64,000 nt of DNA from Stenotrophomonas sp. ATCM1_4. Lineage in GTDB: Bacteria; Pseudomonadota; Gammaproteobacteria; Xanthomonadales; Xanthomonadaceae. Below the pieces are notes generated by a model that worked only from the letters and a program-made list of their open reading frames with translations, was not told where the DNA came from and did not search any database. The position numbers were made by a program, and so were the translations under genes. The stretch spans positions 1,217,978 through 1,281,977 of the forward strand of contig NZ_QPFB01000001.1 in the NCBI RefSeq assembly GCF_004348115.1, given 5' to 3'. Below are positions 56,366 through 64,000 of the stretch, one piece after another. Positions within the stretch are counted from its first letter, which is position 1; every line of letters starts with the position of its first letter.

Positions 56366-57334
56366 TTACAGGCCCAGCCGTGCGCGGACGTCGGCCGCGA
56401 TCCGTGCCGTCTCCCGCAATGGCTCGACGTCCTGTGCGGGCGGATCAAGCACCGCCAGGCCGTCCAGCAACCGCCCGCGTTCGCGCAACGCGGCCTGGAA
56501 ATGCGCCATCCGCCCCTGCGCGCGCTGTCCCAGCAGCACGCCTACCGGCACCCGCGTGGCGCAGGCCTCGGACAGCAGGTTCACCGAGTCCGGCGTGCAC
56601 ACGATGCGGTCGGCCCAGCCCAGCAGCCCCGCATAGGGGTTGGACCCATCGCCGCCATCGCTCCAGATCACCCCGGGCACGTCGTCGAAGGCTCGCAGCA
56701 GGGCCTGTGTGGTCGCCCGCGGGGTGCGCCGCGAGGTGGTCGCCAGCACGCTGCCGCCGTCGGCGCGGATGCGCGCGGCCAGTTGCGCGAACAGCGGCTG
56801 CAGGTCGGCGTCCTGCCACGGCGCATGGTCGGTGGGGCCACCGACGAGCAGCGCGGTGCGCGGGCCGGGCAGTTGTTCGAAGCTGGAGAACGCCGCGCGG
56901 CCCCAGGCCAGCCAGTCGTCGTTGACCGGGTTGAGGCTGCCCAGCAGGGTGAGCACGTTGTCGCCGCGCAGGCGGTCATGCTCGGGCACCACCACCAGGT
57001 CCCAGTGGCGCGCGCCGATGCGCGGGTCCAGGATCTGCACGGTGCGGGTGCCGCGGCGGCCCAGCAGCCGCAGCGCCGCTGCGGCCTGCCGGCCACAGCC
57101 GATGGCCAGCCCCGGCGGGTTGCCGGCCAGCTCGGCGAAGGTGGGGCCAAAGCCGTGCGCGGCGCCGGGCAGCAGCCGCGGCGACAGCCAGCGCCAGGGC
57201 GCCTGCGGCTGCAATGCCAGCCGTTGTTGGCCACCCAGGCGCAGCGTCGATGCCAACGCCACGGCCTGGCGCACGTTGCCGGCGCGGCCGTCGGTGATCG
57301 TCCAGGGAAGCGTCGATCGTTTCGCGTATGGCAT
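56366..57334 (-). CDS. ELM1-family glycosyltransferase-like protein
   Basis: 322 residues. Matches the bacterial ELM1 (mitochondrial fission ELM1) family: WTITDGRAGNVRQAVALAST, GCGRQAAAALRLLGRRGTRT, LLVGGPTDHAPWQDADL, and IVCTPDSVNLLSEACATRVP. The fold is that of GT-B glycosyltransferases; substrate unknown. Convergent promoter region shared with a nitroreductase gene. Confidence 0.85.
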   Translation of the reverse strand: MPYAKRSTLPWTITDGRAGNVRQAVALASTLRLGGQQRLALQPQAPWRWLSPRLLPGAAHGFGPTFAELAGNPPGLAIGCGRQAAAALRLLGRRGTRTVQILDPRIGARHWDLVVVPEHDRLRGDNVLTLLGSLNPVNDDWLAWGRAAFSSFEQLPGPRTALLVGGPTDHAPWQDADLQPLFAQLAARIRADGGSVLATTSRRTPRATTQALLRAFDDVPGVIWSDGGDGSNPYAGLLGWADRIVCTPDSVNLLSEACATRVPVGVLLGQRAQGRMAHFQAALRERGRLLDGLAVLDPPAQDVEPLRETARIAADVRARLGL

Positions 57335-57465
57335 TAATTCGTTTCAGTAAGTCTGGGTGTTGCAACAGTCGGGGCGTTCTACACTGCGTCCTTGCATCGA
57401 CGTTGCCATTGTCCGGGGCTTTCCGGCGCAATGCACGACCGTAGCCCTTTCACCACGGAGTTTCC

Positions 57466-58056
57466 ATGTCCGACATCTTCAACGATGCCGCGCTTGACCA
57501 GCTGTTCCGCACCGCCCGTACCCAGAACGCCTTCCAGGACCGCCCGGTCGAGGACAGCCAGCTGCGTGCCCTGTACGACCTGCTGAAGTGGGCGCCGACC
57601 TCGGCCAACTCGAGCCCGGCACGCTTCGTGTTCGTGAAGTCCGCCGAGGCCAAGCAGAAGCTGGCGCCGGCCCTGTCCGAGGGCAACCTGGCCAAGACCC
57701 TGGCCGCGCCGGTCACGGCGATCATCGGTTTCGACCAGGATTTCCACGAGAAGCTGCCGTACCTGTTCCCGCACGCCGACGCCAAGTCCTGGTTCGACGG
57801 CCCGCGCGAAGGCCGCCACGAGGCGGCGTTCCGCAACGGCACCCTGCAGGGTGCCTACCTGATCCTGGCCGCCCGCACGCTGGGCCTGGATGCCGGCCCG
57901 ATGTCCGGCTTCGACCCGGCCAAGGTGGACGAAGCGTTCTTCGCCGGCACTGCCATCAAGTCCAATTTCCTCGTCAACCTGGGCTATGGCGACCCGTCCG
58001 GCGTGTTCCCGCGCCTGCCGCGGCTGTCTTTCGACGAAGCCGCGCGCATCGAGTAA
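57466..58056 (+). CDS. RutE/HadB-like nitroreductase family protein (malonic semialdehyde reductase type)
   Basis: 196 residues, FMN-dependent nitroreductase fold. Signatures: [40 protein letters not shown] and [21 protein letters not shown]. coli RutE reduces 3-hydroxypropionate precursor in pyrimidine degradation; no other rut gene is nearby, so the role is uncertain. Good ribosome binding site not obvious; ATG at 57466 is the family start. Confidence 0.88.
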   Translation: MSDIFNDAALDQLFRTARTQNAFQDRPVEDSQLRALYDLLKWAPTSANSSPARFVFVKSAEAKQKLAPALSEGNLAKTLAAPVTAIIGFDQDFHEKLPYLFPHADAKSWFDGPREGRHEAAFRNGTLQGAYLILAARTLGLDAGPMSGFDPAKVDEAFFAGTAIKSNFLVNLGYGDPSGVFPRLPRLSFDEAARIE

Positions 58057-58146
58057 GTGTTGCACCGGCGGCGTCCCTCACATCGGGCAACGCCGGGTAT
58101 GTTGAAACTGCCTGCATTCCCCATTCCCGTCCTCAAGGAGAGTTCC

Positions 58147-58857
58147 ATGTCCAACCTGTCCAAGCTGTTGCTCCCGCTGGCGCTGGCCGCCGCCATCACC
58201 GCCTGCTCCAAGCCGGCCGACCAGGCCGCCGCACCGGCCGCCACCCCGGCTGAAACCGCTGCGCCGGCCGAAGCCGCCGCCGCTGCCCCGGCCGCCCCGG
58301 AAGCGGCCGCCATCCAGGTTGCCGCCGGCACCTACAAGCTCGACCCGACCCACACCGACGTGCTGGTGCAGTGGAACCACCTGGGCTTCTCCAACCCGAC
58401 CGCGCACTTCGGCAACGCCGACGGCACCCTGGTGTACGACGCCGCCGACGTGACCAAGTCGACCGTGGAAGTGACCCTGCCGCTGTCGGGCCTGAACAGC
58501 TTCACCGCCAAGTTCGACGAGCACCTGCGCAGCGCCGATTTCTTCGACGCCGCCAAGTTCCCGACCGCCACCTTCAAGAGCACCAAGGTGGAAGCGGCCG
58601 GCACCAACAAGCTGACCGTCACCGGTGACCTGACCGTCAAGGGCGTGACCAAGCCGGTCGTGCTGGACGTGACCGTCAACGGTGCCGGCGAGCACCCGAT
58701 GGCCAAGGTGCCGGCCGTCGGCTTCGACGCCACCGCCACCCTGAAGCGCAGCGATTTCGGCATGGGTGCCTACGTGCCGAACGTCGGCGACGAGATCAAG
58801 GTGCGCATCACCACCGAAGCCCTGATCCCGAAGGCTGAAGAAGCCAAGGCCGAGTAA
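58147..58857 (+). CDS. YceI family lipoprotein
   Basis: 236 residues. Lipoprotein signal with lipobox (AAITAC), then an Ala/Pro/Glu-rich linker of about 35 residues, then the YceI lipocalin-like domain (YKLDPTHTDVLVQWNHLGFS, LRSADFFDAAKFPTATFKST, FGMGAYVPNVGDEIKVRI). These bind polyisoprenoid-like lipids in the periplasm. AAGGAG precedes the ATG. Followed by a strong terminator. Confidence 0.93.
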   Translation: MSNLSKLLLPLALAAAITACSKPADQAAAPAATPAETAAPAEAAAAAPAAPEAAAIQVAAGTYKLDPTHTDVLVQWNHLGFSNPTAHFGNADGTLVYDAADVTKSTVEVTLPLSGLNSFTAKFDEHLRSADFFDAAKFPTATFKSTKVEAAGTNKLTVTGDLTVKGVTKPVVLDVTVNGAGEHPMAKVPAVGFDATATLKRSDFGMGAYVPNVGDEIKVRITTEALIPKAEEAKAE

Positions 58858-58890
58858 TCGGCTCCGGCCCCGGCCGGCATGCGACATGAC

Positions 58891-58920
58891 AAAGGCCCGC
58901 CAGCAATGGCGGGCCTTTGT
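58891..58920 (+). terminator. Intrinsic terminator after the YceI gene
   Basis: AAAGGCCCGCCA-GCAA-TGGCGGGCCTTT then GTTC. A 12 bp perfect stem, 34 bases after the stop. Confidence 0.88.
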
Positions 58921-58991
58921 TCTGGATGGGAGCAGTGCCGCTGCCGTCCCTTTGCCGCAGGCAGGGCGAGGGCCGGGGATAGGTAACGCGC

Positions 58992-59306
58992 TTACTCGCA
59001 GCGCACCGCGGTGATCATATTCCCCGCATCCACGTACACCCGCAGGCGGTCCTGGCGGATGTCGCGCGAGACGATGGTGCCCGGGCCGATCGGGTTGACC
59101 AGGCCGGCGCCACTTTCCTGCTTCAGGCGGCGGATGGTGGGTTCGTCGTTGGTCTTGCCCACGGCCCACTGCACGCCGGCATCGCTGCAGCGACCGAAGT
59201 CGGTGTCGCGCGCGGCCGACGGGGTGGGCGTGCTCTGGCAGGCACTCAGGCCGGCTGCCAGCACAGCGGCAACCAGCAGCGTACGAAGGGAAGTGGCGCG
59301 CTCCAT
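58992..59306 (-). CDS. I78 family peptidase inhibitor, exported (lipoprotein)
   Basis: 104 residues. Signal with lipobox (LSAC). The mature domain has the inhibitor I78 pattern: CSDAGVQWAVGK and SRDIRQDRLRVYVDAGNMIT ending in VRCE. I78 inhibitors block serine proteases and often protect the periplasm. ATG at 59306 is chosen; 59312 is possible. A second copy follows in tandem. Confidence 0.85.
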   Translation of the reverse strand: MERATSLRTLLVAAVLAAGLSACQSTPTPSAARDTDFGRCSDAGVQWAVGKTNDEPTIRRLKQESGAGLVNPIGPGTIVSRDIRQDRLRVYVDAGNMITAVRCE

Positions 59307-59389
59307 GGGCATTCCAATGGCAACAGGGGCGCTGAGCATAGCAGCGCCATTTTGTACGGATGCCGTCCGGCGCGGCGGCCGGGCGGCGA

Positions 59390-59701
59390 TTACTCGCAGC
59401 GCACGGCGGTGATCACGTTCCCGGCGTCCAGGTACACCCGCAGGCGGTCCTGGCGGATGTCGCGCGAGACGATGGTGGTCGGCGTGATCGGGTTGACCAG
59501 GCCGGCGCCGCTTTCACGCGAAAGCCGGCGCATGGTGGCCTCGTCGCCCGGCTGCCCCACCGCCCATTGCAGGTCGGTCGCGCTGCAGCGGCCATCGCCG
59601 GCGATGGTCGGCCCGGGCGTGGTCAGGCAGCCACCCAATGCCGCAGCGAACACGATGGAAGCGGCGGGCAACAACGCCTTGTGGATGCGGAACAGGTTCA
59701 T
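59390..59701 (-). CDS. I78 family peptidase inhibitor, second tandem copy
   Basis: 103 residues. Same layout as the neighbour: lipobox ALGGC, CSATDLQWAVGQ and SRDIRQDRLRVYLDAGNVIT, ending VRCE. About two thirds of the mature domain is identical to the first copy by eye, the product of a local duplication. Both on the minus strand, 83 bases apart. Confidence 0.85.
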   Translation of the reverse strand: MNLFRIHKALLPAASIVFAAALGGCLTTPGPTIAGDGRCSATDLQWAVGQPGDEATMRRLSRESGAGLVNPITPTTIVSRDIRQDRLRVYLDAGNVITAVRCE

Positions 59702-59965
59702 GCGTGGACCCGGGAGTCTGCGGCCGGAGGTGGTTGGGCCGAGCATACCAGCCGGCAATGGCCGCACGATTGATCCGAAACAATGTGTGCGTGCGTGAGA
59801 TTCCCCACCATCCCGAACGACGCCGCTTCTGCGGTTTCAACCTGCACGCGGCAACGGGTTGCGAAGCCGATCACACCCGCGCATTCGGCGCCGCCTGCGC
59901 GCAACACATTGGTGGCATGATCCGGCCTGCATGCAATGTGCTGTTCAACTTTAGGGGAGTGATCC

Positions 59966-61027
59966 ATGAAGCGCATCAGACGATCCATTGCCGCTGCCTG
60001 TGCCACGTTCCTGTGTGGTGCACTGGCCCTTCCGCAGGCCGAAGCCTGCACACGTTTCGTCTATCACGGTGCCAACGGTGAAGTGATCACCGGGCGCTCG
60101 ATGGACTACAAGATCGACACCGGCACGCACCTGTGGACCTTCCCGCGCGGCATGAAGCGCAGTGGCGAAGCCGGGCCCAACTCGCTGCAGTGGACCTCAC
60201 GCTACGGCAGCGTCATCGCCAGTGCCTACGACATCTCCACCACCGACGGCATGAACGAAGCCGGGCTGGTCGCCAACCTGTTGTGGCTGGCCGAATCGGA
60301 ATACCCCGAGCGCACCACCGGCAAGCCGGGCCTGAGCATCGCGGCGTGGACGCAGTACGTGCTGGACAACTTCGGCAGCGTCGACGAAGCGGTGAAGGCG
60401 CTCTCACGCGAGCCGTTCCTGCTGGTCTCCGACAGCCCGCCCGGCGAGCAGCGCATGGCCACGCTGCACCTGTCCATCTCCGATGCCAGCGGCGACAGCG
60501 CCATCATCGAGTACATCAAGGGCAAGCAGGTCATCCACCACAGCCGCGACTACCAGGTGATGACCAACTCGCCGATCTTCGAGGAGCAGCTGGCGCTGGA
60601 AAGCTACTGGCGGCAGATCGGCGGCACCGTGATGTTGCCCGGCACCAACCGCGCCTCCGATCGCTTCGCGCGTGCGTCGTTTTACGTCAACGCCATTCCC
60701 AAGGCCGAGGACCCGGTGGAATCCATCGCCAGCGTGTTCAGCGTGATCCGCAACGTGTCGGTGCCGTACGGCATCACCACGCCGGACCAGCCCAACATCT
60801 CCTCCACGCGCTGGCGCACCGTGGCCGACCAGAAGCGCCTGCTGTACTTTTTCGAATCGGCACTCACGCCCAACGTGTTCTGGGTGGACATGAAGAAGCT
60901 CGATTTCAGCGAGGCCAGCGGCAAGGTACGGCGGCTGGACCTGGGCGAGTTCCAGCGCACCACCTACGCCGGTGAGGCGAATGACCAGTTCAAGGAAACG
61001 CCCGCGTTCCGCTTCCTGGGGATCTGA
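59966..61027 (+). CDS. Exported linear-amide C-N hydrolase (choloylglycine hydrolase family)
   Basis: 353 residues. Ntn-hydrolase fold: the signal peptide ends just before the catalytic Cys (PQAEACTRFVYH, Cys28), with GRSMDYK (Arg and Asp) and MTNSPIFEEQL (Asn) at the right spacing. Relatives cleave bile salts, penicillin V or N-acyl homoserine lactones. In a Stenotrophomonas the substrate is unknown; AHL acylase is a possibility. Gram-negative members of this kind are periplasmic. ATG at 59966 has GGGGAG upstream. Confidence 0.87.
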   Translation: MKRIRRSIAAACATFLCGALALPQAEACTRFVYHGANGEVITGRSMDYKIDTGTHLWTFPRGMKRSGEAGPNSLQWTSRYGSVIASAYDISTTDGMNEAGLVANLLWLAESEYPERTTGKPGLSIAAWTQYVLDNFGSVDEAVKALSREPFLLVSDSPPGEQRMATLHLSISDASGDSAIIEYIKGKQVIHHSRDYQVMTNSPIFEEQLALESYWRQIGGTVMLPGTNRASDRFARASFYVNAIPKAEDPVESIASVFSVIRNVSVPYGITTPDQPNISSTRWRTVADQKRLLYFFESALTPNVFWVDMKKLDFSEASGKVRRLDLGEFQRTTYAGEANDQFKETPAFRFLGI

Positions 61028-61069
61028 GCGGCGGTGGCCACGGATGTGTTTCGACAAGGAGGGCATGGC

Positions 61070-61852
61070 ATGCGGCATCTGGCCGTTCATCGTTGCATTG
61101 CAGTGGCGCTGTTGGCCGCAGGCGCGCTGCCTGCGGTGCAGGCGCAGGAGGCCGCGCAGGACGGCCGCTGGCGTTTCCAGGCCACGCCGTATGTGTGGAT
61201 GAGTGGCCTGGAAGGCCAGGTGCGGCCGTTCCGCAGTGCGCCGGCCGCCGACGTGGACAAGTCGTTCGCGGAGTTGTTCGAGAGCCTGGATGCGGCGGCC
61301 TTCGTCACCGCCACCGCGCGGCGCGACCGCTTCGTGCTGCAGGCCGACCTCACCCACGCCTCCACGTCCGACTCGGCCGTACTGCCGATGGGCCTGTCGG
61401 CGCGGGCGAAGGTGCGCCAGACCTCGGCCTCGCTGACCGCCGGCTATGCCTTCGCCCCGACCGAGGCGGCCGGAGTGGACCTGATGGCGGGACTGCGGCA
61501 TTGGGATGTCAGCACCGCGGTGGACGTGACCGGCATCGGTTCGGCACGGTCGAAGTTTTCCTTCGTTGACCCGGTCATCGCCGCGCGCTGGCGGCAGGCC
61601 GTGGCACCGCGCTGGTCAACGTTGGTGTACGCCGATACCGGCGGTTTCGGCGTGGGATCGGACGCGACCTGGCAGGTGCTGGCGCTGGCCAACTACCAGG
61701 CCCGTGACAACCTGTTCCTGTCGATGGGCTACCGCCACCTGAGCGTGGATTACCGCGAGCACGGGCGGCGGCTGGACGTGGACCTGTCCGGCCCGATGCT
61801 GGGCCTGACCTTCCTGTTCGGCAAAGGACACGGCGCGGCCGCCTTGCCGTGA
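61070..61852 (+). CDS. Outer-membrane-like beta-barrel protein, hypothetical
   Basis: 260 residues. A signal peptide (CIAVALLAAGALPAVQA) and a mature domain of alternating amphipathic beta strands (FQATPYVWMSGLEGQV, FVLQADLTHASTSD, LFLSMGYRHLSVDY) ending in aromatic Phe strands (GLTFLFG), as in small outer-membrane beta barrels. ATG at 61070 follows GGAGGG. 42 bases after the C-N hydrolase gene, so probably co-transcribed; possible pore or accessory for that enzyme's substrate, which is a guess. Confidence 0.7.
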   Translation: MRHLAVHRCIAVALLAAGALPAVQAQEAAQDGRWRFQATPYVWMSGLEGQVRPFRSAPAADVDKSFAELFESLDAAAFVTATARRDRFVLQADLTHASTSDSAVLPMGLSARAKVRQTSASLTAGYAFAPTEAAGVDLMAGLRHWDVSTAVDVTGIGSARSKFSFVDPVIAARWRQAVAPRWSTLVYADTGGFGVGSDATWQVLALANYQARDNLFLSMGYRHLSVDYREHGRRLDVDLSGPMLGLTFLFGKGHGAAALP

Positions 61853-61871
61853 GGCAAGGCCGCACATGACT

Positions 61872-61918
61872 GCCCCCTCCCTTGCGCCGAAGGCGCAGGG
61901 GAGGGCTGGGGAGGGGGC
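61872..61918. repeat. Dispersed palindrome (CCCCCTCCC type)
   Basis: Single unit CCCCCTCCCTTGCGCC-GAA-GGCGCAGGGGAGGG, the same class as 54155-54288, between convergent genes. Confidence 0.7.
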
Positions 61919-61970
61919 TTCTGACGAAGCAGCCGAACACGCCGGCCGGAAGGTGCCCGCGCTGCGCCCC

Positions 61971-62762
61971 TTACTCCACGTCGCTCGGGTCCGCCTTCCA
62001 GTAACCGGTGGCGCGGATCCAGTCCTTCGGCACCTGCAGGTGGCCTTCCACGAACTTGCGCATCATCCGTGCGCGCTTGGACTCGGTGGCAATCCAGTAG
62101 AACGCGTCGCCGTCGGGCTGTTCGAAATCCACCAGCGCGTCTTCCAGCAGCGTGCTGCTGGCCGCATCGAAGCCATTGCGCTCGAACCACGACACAGTGA
62201 CCTGCGCAGCGCTGTGCAGCGGCTGGCGGTCGCCCTCTTCCGGAATCTCGATGAACACCTCGGCCACTGCACCTTCGGGCAACTCCTCCAGGCGGCGAGC
62301 AATGGCGGGCAGGGCGGTTTCGTCGCCAATCAGCACATAGGCGTCGTAGTCATCGGCGATGACGTGCGAGCCACGCGGGCCGGCCACCACCAGTGCATCG
62401 CCGGCCTTGGCATGCGCGGCCCACTGTGTGGCCGGGCCGTCGCCGTGCAGCACGAAGTCCAGCACCAGCTCGCCGGCGTCGGCGTCGTACAGCCGCGGGG
62501 TGTAGTCGCGGGCCGGCGAGGGCAGCTGGCCTTCCGGGTAACGCGGGCCCTGCTCGGTCAGCACCGGCAGCACGAACTGGCCTTCGGCGTTGGGGAAGAA
62601 CAGCTTGACGTGGTCGTCCGGTGCGCGGCTGTCGAAGCCTTCCAGCGCATCGCCTCCCACCACGATGCGCTGCATGTTCGGGGTCAGGCGTTCGCTGCGC
62701 AGCACCTGCAGGTGGCGGAAGCGGGGAGTGAAGCGGATCAACTGGGTTTCATGCGAGGACAT
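61971..62762 (-). CDS. Siderophore-interacting protein (YqjH-like ferric reductase)
   Basis: 263 residues. FAD-binding barrel with RDYTPRLYD (FAD motif R-x-Y-T) and ERLTPNMQRIVVGGDAL, then NAD(P)H-binding SIP domain (GPRGSHVIADDYDAYVLIGD, ALPAIARRLEELP). Reduces ferric siderophores in the cytoplasm. Downstream of a PadR gene on the same strand, the layout of E. coli yqjI-yqjH. ATG at 62762; an upstream ATG at 62789 is in frame. Confidence 0.92.
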   Translation of the reverse strand: MSSHETQLIRFTPRFRHLQVLRSERLTPNMQRIVVGGDALEGFDSRAPDDHVKLFFPNAEGQFVLPVLTEQGPRYPEGQLPSPARDYTPRLYDADAGELVLDFVLHGDGPATQWAAHAKAGDALVVAGPRGSHVIADDYDAYVLIGDETALPAIARRLEELPEGAVAEVFIEIPEEGDRQPLHSAAQVTVSWFERNGFDAASSTLLEDALVDFEQPDGDAFYWIATESKRARMMRKFVEGHLQVPKDWIRATGYWKADPSDVE

Positions 62763-62847
62763 GGCAGTACCTGGGGTCAATGACGGCATGGGCCGGGGTG
62801 ACCTGGCTGGATCGCTCTGGCTGGGTCGTAACGAAAGGGGGGAGGGC

Positions 62848-63342
62848 TTACTCGGGCGGGGTATCGCGCACCAGCGCGGTGGCCTCGTCCAGCAGTGCGG
62901 TGATGCGTTCGACGTCGGCACCCTGCCAGCGGCCATGGCGCTGCATCATCGAATGGGTGAGTTCGCGCATGGCTTCGCGCACCGACGGCGGCAGGTTGGC
63001 CTTGGTGATCACGCGCGCGCTGTGGCGCGCGCGCAGCAGGGCGTCGTCCACCTCGCCCTGGCGCAGCTTCAGCTGGGCCTGGCCGACAGCGGTGATGTGG
63101 TAGCGCTTGCGGCCGCCTTCCTCCTCGGCCTGTACCCAGCGCTGGTTCTCGAAGTCGGCCAGCAGCGGGTACACCGAGCCGGCGCTGGGCGTGTACACGC
63201 GCATGAACATCTCGCTGACCTGCTGGATCAGCTCGTAGCCATGGCGCGGCGCCTGGCCGATCAGCGACAGCAGCAGCAGGCGCAGGTCGCCCCGGCCCAA
63301 GGGGCGGGGGGAAGGGCGGCGACGGGGTTCGGTGGCGCTCAT
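62848..63342 (-). CDS. PadR family regulator, YqjI-like without metal-binding N-terminus
   Basis: 164 residues. The winged-helix domain is closely similar to E. coli YqjI (GDLRLLLLSLIGQAPRHGYE, VYTPSAGSVYPLLADFENQR), plus a C-terminal dimerisation helix (VREAMRELTHSMMQRHGRWQ). E. coli YqjI has a His/Cys-rich nickel-sensing N-terminus of about 45 residues; here only the first 16 residues (MSATEPRRRPSPRPLG) precede the domain, without His or Cys. It probably represses the downstream siderophore-interacting protein gene. Confidence 0.88.
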   Translation of the reverse strand: MSATEPRRRPSPRPLGRGDLRLLLLSLIGQAPRHGYELIQQVSEMFMRVYTPSAGSVYPLLADFENQRWVQAEEEGGRKRYHITAVGQAQLKLRQGEVDDALLRARHSARVITKANLPPSVREAMRELTHSMMQRHGRWQGADVERITALLDEATALVRDTPPE

Positions 63343-63349
63343 TGGGTCT

Positions 63350-63387
63350 TTTCGATATATCGAAACGTGCGAAACGATATATCGAAA
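63350..63387. promoter_or_regulatory. Twin palindromic operators of the PadR regulator
   Basis: Two palindromes: TTTCGATATATCGAAA (63350-63365) and CGATATATCG (63375-63384, in AAACGATATATCGAAAA). Their centres are 22 bases apart, two helical turns, so two repressor dimers could bind on one DNA face. Immediately upstream of the padR start. Confidence 0.85.
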
Positions 63388-63665
63388 ACTCCGGCCGGGC
63401 AACACCCGGCGCCTGCGGGCGGCCAGACAGAGCGTTTCGCCAGCGGGATGCAGCACGCTGGTCGGAAATTGCTGCGATGCAGCATGGCCGCGCCTGTCAC
63501 GCCGCTGACCCGCTGCGCTGCCAGCCTGCAGCCGCGTCGCTGCCTTGGTTCTGCCGCAAGGCCCTCCCGGGGTTGTCCCGTGGTGTCCCTGATCCAGCTG
63601 CATCGCTGTCGTCATCTGTCTTGCGGACACTGGCTTTTACGCCTCCATACGTATGCGTAGCCCGC

Positions 63666-63692
63666 TTGGCAAGGGGTCGGGTGCGCTACACT
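63666..63692 (+). promoter_or_regulatory. Probable aceE promoter
   Basis: TTGGCA (63666-63671), a 15-base spacer, and TACACT (63687-63692). The spacer is short, but the elements are good and lie 58 bases before the aceE ATG. Confidence 0.5.
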
Positions 63693-63749
63693 TTGGAGTT
63701 CAAAACAACGAACAAGCGCGCGTGTGCGTGCAGCAACTTGGGAGCGCTA

Positions 63750-64000
63750 ATGAACTGGTTGAATGAGGTGCTGAACAACGACCCGAACCCCCTGGAGACC
63801 CAGGAGTGGATCGAGTCGTTGAAGGCCGTTATCGATGTCGAGGGCCCCGAGCGCGCGCATCAGTTGCTGGAAGGCATGGTTGAACTGACCCGTCGTTCGG
63901 GTGCGTTCCTGCCGTTCTCGCCCACCACCGAATACGTCAACACCATCGAGCCGCAGCTGGAGGCCAAGAGCCCCGGCAACGCCGAGCTGGAATGGCGCAT
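63750..64000 (+). CDS. aceE: Pyruvate dehydrogenase E1 component, N-terminal part (cut by window end)
   Basis: About 83 residues of the homodimeric E1 (AceE) N-terminus: MNWLNEVLNNDPNPLETQEW, ESLKAVIDVEGPERAHQLLE, AFLPFSPTTEYVNTI. It decarboxylates pyruvate with thiamine diphosphate in the pyruvate dehydrogenase complex. GGGAG precedes the ATG at 63750. The rest of the gene is outside the window. Confidence 0.93.
   Translation, partial: MNWLNEVLNNDPNPLETQEWIESLKAVIDVEGPERAHQLLEGMVELTRRSGAFLPFSPTTEYVNTIEPQLEAKSPGNAELEWR

Larger units (their letters stand above)
63343..63749. other. Intergenic region between padR and aceE
   Basis: About 407 bases without a protein gene; a twin operator at the left (63350-63387) and a likely aceE promoter at the right (63666-63692). 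The middle has no recognisable feature. Confidence 0.7.

Overview
The window is high-GC chromosomal DNA from a gammaproteobacterium of the family Xanthomonadaceae, most likely Stenotrophomonas. The basis is the protein set (an accBC-prmA-fis-purH-purD neighbourhood, FUSC, DUF2145 and YqjH-like proteins) and the presence of GTAG-type palindromic repeats, which are typical of Stenotrophomonas intergenic DNA. It is compactly coded with short gaps and many 1-4 base stop/start overlaps. No rRNA, tRNA, insertion sequence, prophage or CRISPR array was seen. Both ends cut a gene: an MFS transporter at the left and aceE (pyruvate dehydrogenase E1) at the right.

Layout. 1-6.3 kb: MFS transporter, FUSC membrane protein, secreted M20 amidohydrolase, and a divergent LysR / aldo-keto reductase pair. 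6.3-19.3 kb: a housekeeping block mostly on the minus strand (purD, two lipoproteins, purH, fis, a DUF3426 protein, prmA, accC, accB, an LprI-like protein, aroQ), interrupted by three plus-strand genes, one of them an MHYT-GGDEF-EAL protein. 19.7-22.6 kb: a NemR-type repressor with its operator heading a DJ-1/PfpI, Ohr and alcohol dehydrogenase/quinone reductase operon, a likely reactive-electrophile/peroxide response. 22.6-26.3 kb: cutA-dsbD-tlpA thiol-redox operon, then a probable small RNA with its own promoter and terminator. 26.3-31.8 kb: secreted endonuclease I and a convergent-side ECF sigma factor / Ser-Thr kinase pair. 31.9-35.4 kb: a five-gene membrane-protein operon with an M48 protease. 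35.5-37.8 kb: groES-groEL with a heat-shock (sigma-32) promoter and a palindromic repeat between the two genes.

38-43.6 kb: a LysR-headed acyl-CoA operon (ADP-forming acyl-CoA synthetase, a thiolase-like protein lacking the catalytic residues, a crotonase). 43.9-46.2 kb: YkvA-like protein, trxC, and aroG preceded by a complete transcription attenuator with a leader peptide full of Phe, Tyr and Trp codons. 46.3-50.2 kb: small genes, a TRIC-family channel under a tandem glycine riboswitch, and a CoA transferase. 50.4-57.3 kb: glnE, a queuosine-precursor transporter, a cluster of three exported proteins of unknown role, and an ELM1-family protein. 57.4-64 kb: a RutE-like nitroreductase, YceI lipoprotein, two tandem I78 inhibitors, a choloylglycine-hydrolase-family amidase, an outer-membrane-like protein, a PadR (YqjI-like) / siderophore-interacting protein (YqjH-like) iron locus with twin operators, and the start of aceE.

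The most rewarding items are regulatory: the aroG attenuator, the glycine riboswitch on a TRIC channel, the NemR regulon, the unassigned RNA at about 26.0-26.26 kb and the palindromic repeats that supply stop codons or sit inside operons. No statement here rests on a database search; family names come from recognising motifs in the translated sequence.
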